A stretch of 64,000 nt of DNA from Oligoflexus tunisiensis. Its GTDB lineage: Bacteria > Bdellovibrionota_B > Oligoflexia > Oligoflexales > Oligoflexaceae. The notes beneath the pieces are model-generated. The model saw only the letters and a program-made list of their open reading frames with translations. It did not search any database and was not told where the DNA came from. The stretch's first letter is position 1; the number at the start of each line of letters is the position of its first letter. Made by a program: the position numbers and the translations under genes. Below are positions 1 through 8,590 of this stretch, one piece after another. The stretch covers positions 4,353,461-4,417,460 of the forward strand of contig NZ_BDFO01000001.1 of the NCBI RefSeq assembly GCF_001748245.1, read 5' to 3'.

Positions 1-2
1 GG

Positions 3-173
3 AACCGGGATCGCATTGCTTCGCAGAGAGCGCGCCTTGTGGCCTCGCTCATGACCGCCTGGTTTGATCAGCAGCAGCATATGCCCGAGGGCATCCTGTC
101 GCCAGAGCAGGAACGCCTGCAGAATAAGCTCCTGGAGATCGCTGTGACCGCTGTTCTGCGCTTTGACGACTGA
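3..173 (+). CDS. C-terminal end of an unidentified protein (partial)
   Basis: A frame is open from the left edge and ends with TGA at 171-173, giving about 56 residues that finish AVLRFDD. The segment looks helical and is rich in Gln, Leu and Ala (for example WFDQQQHMPEGILSPEQERL). It carries no motif I recognise; an all-helical regulator tail is possible but unsupported. The following 250 bases are not convincingly coding, so this is probably the last gene of the unit before rsgA. Confidence 0.5.
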   Translation, partial: NRDRIASQRARLVASLMTAWFDQQQHMPEGILSPEQERLQNKLLEIAVTAVLRFDD

Positions 174-263
174 TTTTTTATGCAGGCCCCTTGCCATTTT
201 CAAAAACCCGGTCTATACCTTGACGAGACTGGTCGATCCACCCCTGAATGAAGGAGAGAGCCT

Positions 264-302
264 ATGGATAGTGTAATCTTGAACAAGGGAAAGCCCTGCT
301 AA
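264..302 (+). CDS. possible 12-codon mini-ORF upstream of rsgA
   Basis: An AAGGAGAGAG ribosome-binding sequence at 251-260 sits 3 bases before an ATG that encodes MDSVILNKGKPC and then TAA. After that stop the same frame stays open to 428. It could be a leader peptide or the start of a decayed small gene. The strong SD is the only support. The rest of 174-424 shows nothing else I can name. Confidence 0.2.
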   Translation: MDSVILNKGKPC

Positions 303-424
303 GTCGGTCTCCATACCGGTGCTCCTGACTCTGGCTTGCCTTTCCCGCCTATTAAAAAATCAACGACATCAACAAGACCGACACAATCGGTTCCTATGAT
401 TCCTTTTTGGGAAAGGCTAACGCT

Positions 425-1492
425 TTGACTCGACTCAAACCATTAGGCTTTGACGCCTCATTCTATTCTGAATTTATTAAAGACTCCGATCGCCCCGTCG
501 TCCGCGTGATCGAACAGCAAAAGAATCTCTACAAGGTATCGGACACTGAGCACGAATGGTGGGCGGAACCGGGTGGCCGCTTCTTTCATGAAGTCCGCGG
601 CCCGGAGGACCTGCCCGTGGTGGGAGACTGGGTGCAGGTGAATCGGGGGGCGCCCCACGATCGTCTGCAAATCCTGGCTTTGCTCCCGCGCAAAACGCTT
701 CTGGCCCGACGCGCGATTGGCAAGGATCATGAGGCCCAGCTGCTGGCCGCCAACGTTGATCACATCTTTGTGGTCACGTCCTTGAATCATGATCTGAATC
801 CGAAACGTCTCGACCGATATCGGGCTCTGGTTCATCAATCCGGTGCCGCGGGCACGCTGCTGCTCACCAAAAGCGATCTGGTGGCTGCAGAGAAAATTCC
901 CGCTCTCGTCGCCCAGGTGGAGCACAGTTTCCCCCTGCTGATCGTCAGCGGCATTTCCGGAGAAGGCCTCGAGGATCTGCAGAAAAAATTGCCGGCCGGA
1001 TCCACTGCGGTCTTTATCGGCTCATCCGGGGTGGGCAAATCCACTCTGCTGAATGCCCTGCTCGGCAGCGCAAAGCAGGAGACCGCGGGCATCCGGGAAA
1101 GCGACAGTCGCGGTCGCCATACCACCAGCAGTCGCAGTCTCGTCCCCTTGCCTTCCGGTGCGCTTCTGATCGATACCCCTGGCATCCGGGAACTCGGTCT
1201 TTGGAATCTCGATGAGGAAACGCTGCAGGGCAGCTTCGATGAACTCGAAGGCTGGGGTGAACGCTGCCGTTATCGGGATTGCCGCCATGAATCGGAACCG
1301 GGCTGCGCCGTGCAGGAGGCGGTTCGCACCGGACAGCTGGATGCGGGGCGTCTGGCCAGCTATCGCAAACTCCAGAAGGAGCAGGCCTTTTATGAAAGGC
1401 GGCAGGATCAGCGCAAAATGATCGAGGAAAAAAACCGCTGGAAATCGATCCACAAGGCTGTGCGTCGCGAGCGCAGAAACCGCGGGGAGTGA
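425..1492 (+). CDS. rsgA: RsgA, ribosome small-subunit-dependent GTPase
   Basis: This is the circularly permuted GTPase that acts in late 30S subunit maturation. The order seen is an N-terminal OB-type region, G4 TKSD, then G1 GSSGVGKST, G3 DTPG, and a C-terminal zinc knuckle (CRYRDCRHESEPGC). At 355 residues the length is normal. No ATG is available in frame: the frame opens after a TAA at 353-355. A TTG at 425 with GAAAGG 8 bases upstream is the best start; a TTG at 407 would add 6 residues but has a poorer SD. The gene is probably monocistronic, with 140 bases before the next gene. Confidence 0.93.
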   Translation: MTRLKPLGFDASFYSEFIKDSDRPVVRVIEQQKNLYKVSDTEHEWWAEPGGRFFHEVRGPEDLPVVGDWVQVNRGAPHDRLQILALLPRKTLLARRAIGKDHEAQLLAANVDHIFVVTSLNHDLNPKRLDRYRALVHQSGAAGTLLLTKSDLVAAEKIPALVAQVEHSFPLLIVSGISGEGLEDLQKKLPAGSTAVFIGSSGVGKSTLLNALLGSAKQETAGIRESDSRGRHTTSSRSLVPLPSGALLIDTPGIRELGLWNLDEETLQGSFDELEGWGERCRYRDCRHESEPGCAVQEAVRTGQLDAGRLASYRKLQKEQAFYERRQDQRKMIEEKNRWKSIHKAVRRERRNRGE

Positions 1493-1632
1493 CAGAGCCA
1501 GGGCGGCCGGCCAGGTTCAAGGTCGGTCGTCCCTTCGTTTCCTGATTGTTGCATATTTTTGGCGATTTTCTTTCGGAAGGATCCATTCCACAGTTCTCTT
1601 TTGATATTTCCCGCCTCAAAAGGAACTGAACC

Positions 1633-2094
1633 ATGAAAATAAAGTTTACCGTGAATGGCAAGGAAATGCAGACGGACCTGGATCCCGACATGCCGCTCCT
1701 TTGGGTTCTGCGTGACATCATGGGCCTGACTGGCACCAAATTCGGCTGTGGCAAGGCCCTTTGCGGCGCCTGCACGGTGCATTTGGATGGTGCCGCGGTC
1801 CGTTCCTGTGTGACGCCGATCCGTTCCGCTGAAGGCCGTCGCGTGACAACCATTGAGGGTCTTTCCCCGGATGGCAGCCATCCTCTGCAGACGGCCTGGG
1901 TCACCTATGGTGTTCCCCAATGCGGCTTTTGTCAGGCCGGACAGATTATGACCGCTGCGGCTCTCTTGCAGCAAAAGAGCAGGCCGAGTGCGGAGGACAT
2001 TACTCAGGCGCTGTCCGGAAATCTTTGCCGTTGCGGAACGTATAACCGCATCCGGGATGCTGTATTCAAGGTGGCTCAGGACTCCAAAGCCTAA
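1633..2094 (+). CDS. (2Fe-2S) subunit of a xanthine-oxidase-family molybdenum hydroxylase (isoquinoline 1-oxidoreductase alpha-like)
   Basis: The protein has 153 residues and both [2Fe-2S] centres of the family. The plant-ferredoxin-type centre is at CGKALCGAC plus a downstream Cys, and the helical-domain centre is CGFC...CRC near residues 98-135. It passes electrons from the molybdenum site in the next gene, 10 bases downstream, to an outside acceptor. An AAAAGGAAC-type SD precedes the ATG. It matches IorA-type small subunits in length. No FAD subunit and no cytochrome c subunit follow, so the electron acceptor is not visible here. Confidence 0.9.
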   Translation: MKIKFTVNGKEMQTDLDPDMPLLWVLRDIMGLTGTKFGCGKALCGACTVHLDGAAVRSCVTPIRSAEGRRVTTIEGLSPDGSHPLQTAWVTYGVPQCGFCQAGQIMTAAALLQQKSRPSAEDITQALSGNLCRCGTYNRIRDAVFKVAQDSKA

Positions 2095-2104
2095 ATGAGG
2101 TGGA

Positions 2105-4414
2105 ATGATGCAAAGAATTATCAGCAGCAGGCGCACATTTTTGGAAGGTTTGGGACTTTCCGCGGCCGGACTTTTTTTTGGCGTTTATGCCTATGCCGAT
2201 CAGCCCACCAATGAGCCCGCTGGCGACACCGATCCCAAACCCAAAACGGGATCCAGGGCTGTGGAAAAAACCAGCAGGGGTTTGAATCCTAATGTTTTTC
2301 TTCATATCGCTCCCGATGGATGGGTGACCATCGTCTGCCATCGTTCAGAAATGGGCCAAGGCATCCGTAGTTCCCTTCCGGTGCTGCTGGCCGATGAGCT
2401 CGGTGCCAGCATGCAAAAAGTGAAAATCGTGCAGGCCGATGGCGACAAGGCTTATGGGGATCAAAACACCGACGGTTCCAACAGCATCCGCGGCATCTAT
2501 GAGGACATGCGCATGGCGGCAGCCACCGCCCGCATGATGCTCGTCGCGGCCGCGGCGGCCCGCTGGAAGGTGAAATCCGACACCTGCACGGCCATGGATC
2601 ATGTGGTGACTCACACGCCCAGTAAAAGGCAGCTCGGGTTCGGTGAACTTGCGGTCGAGGCCGGTCGCATGAAAATCCCTCAGCCGGCCGAGGTCAGGTT
2701 GCGGCCGATCGATGAATTAAAACATCTGGGCAAGGATCTGCCTCTTCTCGATGGGCCGGCCTATGTCACGGGCAAGGCCATTTTCGGTGCGGACCTGAGC
2801 CTTCCCAACATGCTGATTGCCGTCATCGCGCGACCTCCTGTCGTCGGTGGTCGCGCCACCTCCTTTGATCCCAAACCGGCCCAGGCTGTGGCCGGCGTAA
2901 AGCAGGTCGTTGAACTGCCCGTTCCCACGCTGCCTTATATGTTCAAACCCTGGGGTGGCGTCGCCGTACTGGCGACCAATACCTGGGCTGCCATGAAAGG
3001 GCGGGATGCTCTGAAGATAAGCTGGGATATGGGGCCAAACGCAAAATACAATACTGCGGACTACCGCAAGACGCTGGAGAGCTCCGTGCGCAAACCAGGA
3101 ACGACCTTGCGCAAGGTCGGCGATGTGGAAAACGCTTTGAAAGGCGCGGCCCGCACCGTGGAGGCGGAATATTATGTGCCCCACCTTCCGCATGTGGCCA
3201 TGGAACCACCGGCGGCCCTCGCGCATTTTCGCAAGGAAAAGGGCGGCAGCTGTGAAGTCTGGGCTCCCACCCAGAATCCTCAGGCCGCGCGCACGGAAGT
3301 GGCGCGGGTGCTCGGCCTCGATGAATCCAAAGTCACCGTTCATGTCACGCTGCTCGGCGGCGGCTTCGGCCGCAAATCGAAAGCCGATTTCGTCTCGGAA
3401 GCGGCCTTTCTTTCGAAAGCCACGGGCGTTCCGGTCCGGGTACAGTTCACGCGTGAGGATGACATTCATAACGATTACCTTAATACCGTAAGCGCGCAGC
3501 ATCTGACGGCCGGCCTCGACAAAAAAGGCAAGGTGATCGCCTGGCGTCACCGCACGGCCTTCCCACCGATTGGTTCGACCTTTAAAGCCGACACCAAACG
3601 TCCGGGCACCGGCGATCTGCAGCAGGGCGTCCTCGATGTTCCACTCGCCATTCCCCATGTCAGCGCCGAGGCCTGTGAAGCGGAAGCCCATGTGCGCATC
3701 GGCTGGCTCCGCTCGGTTTACAATATTTTCCATGCCTTTGCCGTCAATTCGTTTATCGACGAGATCGCGCATGCCCGGCAGCAGGACCCGCGCGAGACCA
3801 TGCTGGAAATCTTCGGTCCAGCCCGAACCGTCCCCCTTTCCGAATTAGGGGTTGAACAACTGCAAAACTATGGGGCATCCTTGGACAGGCATCCGGTGGA
3901 TGCCGGACGCTTGCGCCAGGTCGTCGAACGGGTGACGCAAAACGCAAACTGGGCGAATCGGAGCAAGTTGAAAAACCGTGCGCTCGGCCTCGCCGCTCAT
4001 CGCAGCTTTTTGAGCTATGTTGGGGTCGTCGTTTCGGTGAGCAAAAATCCGGCCGGCCGCCTCTGGGTGGACGAAGCCTGGATGGTGGTGGATGCCGGCA
4101 CCGTGGTCAATACCGATCGCGTGCGCGCGCAGATGGAAGGATCGCTAATCAACGGCATGAGCCAGGCCCTTTTCGGTGGCGTGACGCATAAGAATGGAGC
4201 GGTGGAACAGAACAATTTCGATGGCGTGCGCCTCGTGCGTATGGGCGAGGAACCGACCCGCATCCATGTCGACATTGTGCGATCCCAGGGAGCGCCAGGC
4301 GGCATCGGGGAACCGGGTGTGCCGCCCGTGGCCCCGGCGATTGCAAACGCCATCTTCGCCCTGACAGGCAAGCGGATCCGGGAATTTGGAATGATGAATC
4401 AGGCTTTCACCTGA
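2105..4414 (+). CDS. molybdopterin-binding subunit of an aldehyde oxidase/isoquinoline 1-oxidoreductase-like enzyme (beta subunit)
   Basis: This 769-residue protein is the catalytic partner of the upstream [2Fe-2S] protein. The N-terminus has a twin-arginine signal (SRRTFLEGLGLSAAGLFFG), so the folded heterodimer is probably exported to the periplasm with cofactor, as in IorAB-type enzymes. Family marks seen: LLGGGFGRKS at the molybdopterin site and GGIGEPGVPPVAPAIANAI near the C-terminus, which contains the catalytic glutamate. ATG codons at 2105 and 2108 both fit GAGGTGG at 2097-2103; spacing favours 2108. The substrate cannot be read from the sequence: N-heterocycles and aldehydes are the usual choices. 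Confidence 0.9.
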   Translation: MMQRIISSRRTFLEGLGLSAAGLFFGVYAYADQPTNEPAGDTDPKPKTGSRAVEKTSRGLNPNVFLHIAPDGWVTIVCHRSEMGQGIRSSLPVLLADELGASMQKVKIVQADGDKAYGDQNTDGSNSIRGIYEDMRMAAATARMMLVAAAAARWKVKSDTCTAMDHVVTHTPSKRQLGFGELAVEAGRMKIPQPAEVRLRPIDELKHLGKDLPLLDGPAYVTGKAIFGADLSLPNMLIAVIARPPVVGGRATSFDPKPAQAVAGVKQVVELPVPTLPYMFKPWGGVAVLATNTWAAMKGRDALKISWDMGPNAKYNTADYRKTLESSVRKPGTTLRKVGDVENALKGAARTVEAEYYVPHLPHVAMEPPAALAHFRKEKGGSCEVWAPTQNPQAARTEVARVLGLDESKVTVHVTLLGGGFGRKSKADFVSEAAFLSKATGVPVRVQFTREDDIHNDYLNTVSAQHLTAGLDKKGKVIAWRHRTAFPPIGSTFKADTKRPGTGDLQQGVLDVPLAIPHVSAEACEAEAHVRIGWLRSVYNIFHAFAVNSFIDEIAHARQQDPRETMLEIFGPARTVPLSELGVEQLQNYGASLDRHPVDAGRLRQVVERVTQNANWANRSKLKNRALGLAAHRSFLSYVGVVVSVSKNPAGRLWVDEAWMVVDAGTVVNTDRVRAQMEGSLINGMSQALFGGVTHKNGAVEQNNFDGVRLVRMGEEPTRIHVDIVRSQGAPGGIGEPGVPPVAPAIANAIFALTGKRIREFGMMNQAFT

Positions 4415-4451
4415 ACAGGACGCCATGGACTGTCGTATAACGGAGTTTTTT

Positions 4452-4808
4452 ATGCATGATGATCACGAGGAAGGCCAGGATAACCCATCCCAGCCGAAAT
4501 TAACCAAGAAGGAATTGGCAAAAAAACTCCGTCGCGAGGCTTATCAAAGGGCCAAGGAATTCAAAAAGAATGATCCGCGGGAAATCGCCCGCAAGGCGCA
4601 GGCCAAGGAGCAGCGTCGGGCCGCCTATCAAAAAGCCAAGGAAAAGAGCAAGGCGGCTCGCCTTGAGAAAAAGGAGAAAGTGGATCTGAAGGAGCATGTG
4701 ATGCGGGCTGTGGAGCTGGATAATCGTCCGCTCGCGCCCGTGATTTCGCTCGACAGTGTGCGGAAAAAAGCAGCCGGCCGCAAGCCGGTGCTGCTGGATG
4801 ATCTTTAG
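4452..4808 (+). CDS. small highly charged Lys/Ala/Glu-rich protein of unknown function
   Basis: About 118 residues, mostly a long charged helix (KKELAKKLRREAYQRAKEF and repeats of AKEQRRAAYQKAKEK), then a less charged tail ending LLDDL. It looks like a coiled-coil or nucleic-acid-binding protein; I recognise no family. GGAG at 4442-4445 lies 6 bases before the ATG at 4452; an in-frame ATG at 4425 would add 9 residues. Its TAG stop (4806-4808) overlaps the TAA stop of the convergent lipoprotein gene (4805-4807), so no terminator separates them. Confidence 0.65.
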   Translation: MHDDHEEGQDNPSQPKLTKKELAKKLRREAYQRAKEFKKNDPREIARKAQAKEQRRAAYQKAKEKSKAARLEKKEKVDLKEHVMRAVELDNRPLAPVISLDSVRKKAAGRKPVLLDDL

Positions 4809-5809
4809 ATTCCAAGTACGACAAACTCGTTTTCGCGCGCGCGATCACTCATGTTGACCCAGATGTTCATCGCCTGATTGTTGCGATCCACCAGAGTGTT
4901 GACCTCCCGCACTTCCGCTTCGCTCAGGGGGATGCCAAAGGCATAACCCTGGGGACAGGCGTTGGCCCCAGCGGTGAAGGCGCCTTCGTTATTGCTGATC
5001 ATCCACTTGGCCGCGTTGGCCCCAGCGCTTAAATTACGGCACAGGAAATTGTAGCGGGTGTTGCAAGCGATATCATTCATGCGACCCAGCGCTCCGGTGG
5101 CAATACCCGTGGTGTTTTGATGACTGATCTTCATCGCAGCATTGGAATATTCCACGCAATCCTCATCCACACCGTTGAGTGGCGTATTGCTCGGCTCGCC
5201 GCCAAGCCAGAAGTTGGGGTTGCGGGTCAGGGCCAGCGGCTGCGTGATGGTGGTTGTCAGGGTCACGGAAAGGGCTCCCAGAGCACTCAGCGTGATCTGC
5301 ACGCGGTTATGGGGAACGGTCGCGGCTTTTTCCTCAACCGTCCACAAAAGACCAAGAAGATCCTGACTTAAGATCGTGAGCGGGGTCCGATTGCCCTGTG
5401 GGTCGACTTTATGGAATTGAACGGTGGCCAGCAGAAGCGAAACCTCCACCGGTTGAGTCACAAGGCAATCCATCTTATAGGTTTCACTGCCCTGCATCTG
5501 GCCGTCTTGATAACGACAGGTCAGATACGCGCCACCAATCGGAATGGGTTCCAGCGCGGTTTGATTGGCATCTTCCTCCTCCTCCGGAACGGCTTCCGTA
5601 GGGGTGGATGTTGCGGGAGGGGCTTCCGCGACCGAGCTTTCCGAGGTCGGCACGGCAACGGTCTGCGATTCCAGGGCAGCCTCAGCATCCGCATGGCTAT
5701 AGGCGGCATCACCTTTCAGCACTTCACCGTGGTTGAGTTTGCTCCCGGCATCGCACGAGCTCAGCATGGCAAGAATAAGGCCGAAGGCCGATAAACTTTG
5801 AATGGACAT
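4805..5809 (-). CDS. lipoprotein with a C-type-lectin-like domain
   Basis: 334 residues. A lipoprotein signal ends in LSSC near residue 19. A low-complexity Glu/Pro/Thr linker (about 45-90, including EAVPEEEEDANQ) follows, then a beta-rich middle with paired cysteines. Residues about 200-265 read NFWLGGEPSN, DEDCVEY, GRMNDIACN and FLCR, which is the order of C-type-lectin folds (W-x-G-EPN, Cys, WND, C...C). The domain call is my pattern match, not a search. GGAGG lies about 10 bases before the ATG. Exposed surface location and glycan or protein binding are inference. Confidence 0.7.
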   Translation of the reverse strand: MSIQSLSAFGLILAMLSSCDAGSKLNHGEVLKGDAAYSHADAEAALESQTVAVPTSESSVAEAPPATSTPTEAVPEEEEDANQTALEPIPIGGAYLTCRYQDGQMQGSETYKMDCLVTQPVEVSLLLATVQFHKVDPQGNRTPLTILSQDLLGLLWTVEEKAATVPHNRVQITLSALGALSVTLTTTITQPLALTRNPNFWLGGEPSNTPLNGVDEDCVEYSNAAMKISHQNTTGIATGALGRMNDIACNTRYNFLCRNLSAGANAAKWMISNNEGAFTAGANACPQGYAFGIPLSEAEVREVNTLVDRNNQAMNIWVNMSDRARENEFVVLGI

Positions 5810-6008
5810 GCGGACTCATCCTCCATGTGTTGCTCTAAAGTCTCTATCGGCAGGCCCCATGCGGGTCTGTGAAAAACCTGATTCCAACTTGCACTTCCCC
5901 TACTTACAGGGCTGCAAATCGCCGGGTGTTTCCGTTGGAATTCGTATCGACAGGCGGGTGATTCTTGCGGCGGGTAAGAAATGGGTCCGGTTCCGGCCCC
6001 GCTCTTTA

Positions 6009-6133
6009 AGAGGGTGTTCAAAAGGCCCCTCAGGCAAGGCGCGAGTGAGGCGAGCACCGGAGTGTACACGCTGGTACATGAGGAGCGGAGCTGACCGAGC
6101 AACGCAGAATGAGGGGCCTTTTCAACACCCTCT
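6009..6133. repeat. ~125 bp inverted-repeat element (REP/MITE-like)
   Basis: The left arm 6009-6032 (AGAGGGTGTTCAAAAGGCCC...) is complementary to the right arm 6110-6133 over 24 bases with one mismatch. The interior has GAGCACCGGAGTGTACACG and GTACATGAGGAGCGGAGC blocks that also pair partly. Elements with this terminal and internal pattern are scattered in many proteobacterial genomes. The right end reaches into the TAG stop codon of upp, so the folded RNA may serve as the upp 3' terminator. There is only one copy in this window. Confidence 0.8.
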
Positions 6134-6764
6134 AATGTCCCAGGGTTCCATAGAGGCGATCGCCGGCATCCCCAAGACCAGGCACGATATAGCCCTTATG
6201 GTTCAACGCGGTATCAATCGATGCGGTCACAATGCGAACAGCCGGGAATTCCTTCTGAACGTTGGCCACCCCCTCGGGGCTGGCCAGCAGCGTGACAAGA
6301 TGAATGTGACGAGCCCCGGCGGCTTCGACCTGTTTCAGCGCCTGAATCACCGTATGACCGGTGGCCAGCATGGGATCCAGAACGAAGACCTGATCTTCCG
6401 GAATGATCTTCGGCAAATTCGCGTAATACGATTCCGCTGCCAGGGTCTTGGGATTGCGAGCCAGTCCCAGATAACCCACCCGTGCCGTCGGCAGGCTGGG
6501 CAGGATGCCATCCAAAAAGCCCAGGCCGGCGCGCAGCACGGAGACCAGCACGAGGCCGGTCTTCAGCACAGGAGCCTGCATGGGCTGCAGAGGTGTTTCG
6601 ATGGTTTCCTTGCTGACGGGCAGAATACGCGCCGCTTCATAGAACAGCATCGCGGCCACCGCGGACATATGCTGGCGAAAGGCCCCGCTGTCCGTCGATA
6701 CGCGGCGAATCGCCGTCAGCCGATCCTGAACCATCGGATGATCCACCACCAAAACCTGACTCAT
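6132..6764 (-). CDS. upp: uracil phosphoribosyltransferase
   Basis: 210 residues, normal length. It converts uracil and PRPP to UMP in pyrimidine salvage. The PRPP loop DPMLATGHTV and the uracil-binding tail GLGDAGDRLYGT are present. The gene lies 14 bases downstream of thrS on the same strand, so the two are likely co-transcribed. Its stop codon is formed by the end of the inverted-repeat element that follows. Confidence 0.95.
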   Translation of the reverse strand: MSQVLVVDHPMVQDRLTAIRRVSTDSGAFRQHMSAVAAMLFYEAARILPVSKETIETPLQPMQAPVLKTGLVLVSVLRAGLGFLDGILPSLPTARVGYLGLARNPKTLAAESYYANLPKIIPEDQVFVLDPMLATGHTVIQALKQVEAAGARHIHLVTLLASPEGVANVQKEFPAVRIVTASIDTALNHKGYIVPGLGDAGDRLYGTLGH

Positions 6765-6778
6765 TCCCTCTCCTTTTC

Positions 6779-8590
6779 TTAAAGCAAGGACCCCATCGGT
6801 TCCCGCAGCATCACGCGGCCTTTGATTTCTTTCAGCAGTTCCTCGATAAAGGCATCGCGGCCCTCGGTTTTCTGCTCCTGGATCCCATAACGGCGAATGG
6901 TGACCTGCTGCTGCTCCACTTCCTTCATGCCGATGATGAGCTGAACAGGAACCTTGCGAATCGTATGGTTGCGGATCTTCTTGTTGAAGCTGTTATCCGA
7001 CTCATCGATTTCCGCCCGCACCATTTTGCTATGCAGTTCGGCGACCAGCGCGCGGCCATAGGCATGGCAGTCCTCGTTCACCGGCACGACCACGACCTGC
7101 ACGGGCGCACACCAGGTGGGGAAGGCTCCGCCGTAATATTCGAGCAGGAAGCTGATGAAGCGCTCATGCGTGGACAGCGGCGCACGGTGCAGGATGATCG
7201 GCATCTGATCCTGACCCTGCTCGTCGGTATAGGCCAAACCAAAATTCATCGGACTCAAAAAGTCCACCTGAATGGTCGAAACGGTTTCCTCGCGACCCAT
7301 GAGGTTTCTGAACTGGAAGTCGATCTTCGGACCATAGAAGGCCGCTTCGCCTTCGCCGCGATAGTATTCCATCCCGGCGTCGATCAGAGCCTGCTCCAGC
7401 ATCTTCTCGGCCTTTTCCCACATGGCATCCGGGCCTTTGTACTTGCTGCGGTTCTCCATGCTGCGGATCGAGAGGCGGCAGCTGAAGTTTTTGGTCAGAC
7501 CGAAGGTGGTATAGAATTCCCGGTACATCTGCAGGAGTTTGCTGAATTCCTCTTCAAACTGATTCTCCCTGAGATAGATGTGCGCATCGTTCATGGTCAT
7601 GCAGCGCACGCGGATCAGGCCCGAGACTTCACCGGACTGCTCATAGCGATAGCAGGTGCCGTATTCGGCCAGGCGCAGCGGGAGTTCCCGATAGCTGCGT
7701 TTGCGCGCGGCATAGATCAGGTGATGGTGCGGACAGTTCATGGGTTTCAGATAGTATTCGGTCTTCTGCCCTTCATCGTCGATCACCATCGGGGGAAACA
7801 TCGAGTCCTTATAGGATTCCAGATGCTGGCTCCGGACATAAAGGTCGCCCTTGGTGATATGCGGGGTGGCCACGCGGCTATAGCCAAAGCGGAATTCCAT
7901 ATCCATGGCATAGCGCTGGATTTCATCGCGGATCACAGTGCCATTCGGCAGCCAGAGCGGAAGCCCTTTGCCCACGATATCTTCGTAGTGATAGATATCG
8001 AGTTCCTTGCCGAGTTTCTTGTGATCGAATTCCTCGGCGAGCTTGCGCCGTTTCAGGAAATCATCCAGCTGGGCCTTGTTCTCAAAGGCCAGGGCATAGA
8101 TGCGGGTCAGCATCCTGCGCTTTTCGTCGCCAAGCCAGTAGGCTCCGGCGATGCGATCGAGCTTGAACGCATCGGCTGGCAGCTGACTGGTTTTTTCCAC
8201 GTGAGGTCCCTCGCAGACGTCGAGGAAGGGACCGGTCTTATAGAAGGTGAACTTGGTTTCACCGCGATCCCGCAGATTCTGCAGGTTTTCCAGCTTATAG
8301 GGTTCGGCCCGGTGCTTTTGCAGAAAGTCCACCGCCCCTGCGTAGTCGAATTCAAAGTAATCAAAAGACTGCGAGGCACCGATGATTTTTTTCATCGCCT
8401 TCTCGATATCCTTCAGATCGGCTTCGGCGAGGGCATGCGAGCCAAAGTCGAAATCGTAGTAGAATCCATGTTCCGTCGGAGGACCGAAGCCCAGCTGAAC
8501 GTCAGGGTATTTTTGTTGCACCGCCTGGGCCAGGACGTGAGCCAGCGAATGGCGGATGCGATAGAGTTTTGGATTTTCTTGAAGTTCCAT
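6779..8590 (-). CDS. thrS: threonyl-tRNA synthetase without the N-terminal TGS domain
   Basis: 603 residues against about 640 for the usual enzyme. The protein starts close to the second (SAD editing) domain (SLAHVLAQAVQQKYP). Class II motif 2 (RYEQSGEVSGLIRVRCM), the zinc-site region (KPMNCPHHHLIY) and motif 3 (LHRAPLSTHERFISFLLE) are seen, then the anticodon-binding domain. The roughly 60-residue TGS domain is absent. ATG 8590 is preceded by GAGG at 7 bases; a TTG at 8593 overlaps it. No TGS-like frame lies upstream. It charges tRNA-Thr in the cytoplasm. infC, rpmI and rplT do not follow; upp does. Confidence 0.95.
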   Translation of the reverse strand: MELQENPKLYRIRHSLAHVLAQAVQQKYPDVQLGFGPPTEHGFYYDFDFGSHALAEADLKDIEKAMKKIIGASQSFDYFEFDYAGAVDFLQKHRAEPYKLENLQNLRDRGETKFTFYKTGPFLDVCEGPHVEKTSQLPADAFKLDRIAGAYWLGDEKRRMLTRIYALAFENKAQLDDFLKRRKLAEEFDHKKLGKELDIYHYEDIVGKGLPLWLPNGTVIRDEIQRYAMDMEFRFGYSRVATPHITKGDLYVRSQHLESYKDSMFPPMVIDDEGQKTEYYLKPMNCPHHHLIYAARKRSYRELPLRLAEYGTCYRYEQSGEVSGLIRVRCMTMNDAHIYLRENQFEEEFSKLLQMYREFYTTFGLTKNFSCRLSIRSMENRSKYKGPDAMWEKAEKMLEQALIDAGMEYYRGEGEAAFYGPKIDFQFRNLMGREETVSTIQVDFLSPMNFGLAYTDEQGQDQMPIILHRAPLSTHERFISFLLEYYGGAFPTWCAPVQVVVVPVNEDCHAYGRALVAELHSKMVRAEIDESDNSFNKKIRNHTIRKVPVQLIIGMKEVEQQQVTIRRYGIQEQKTEGRDAFIEELLKEIKGRVMLREPMGSLL

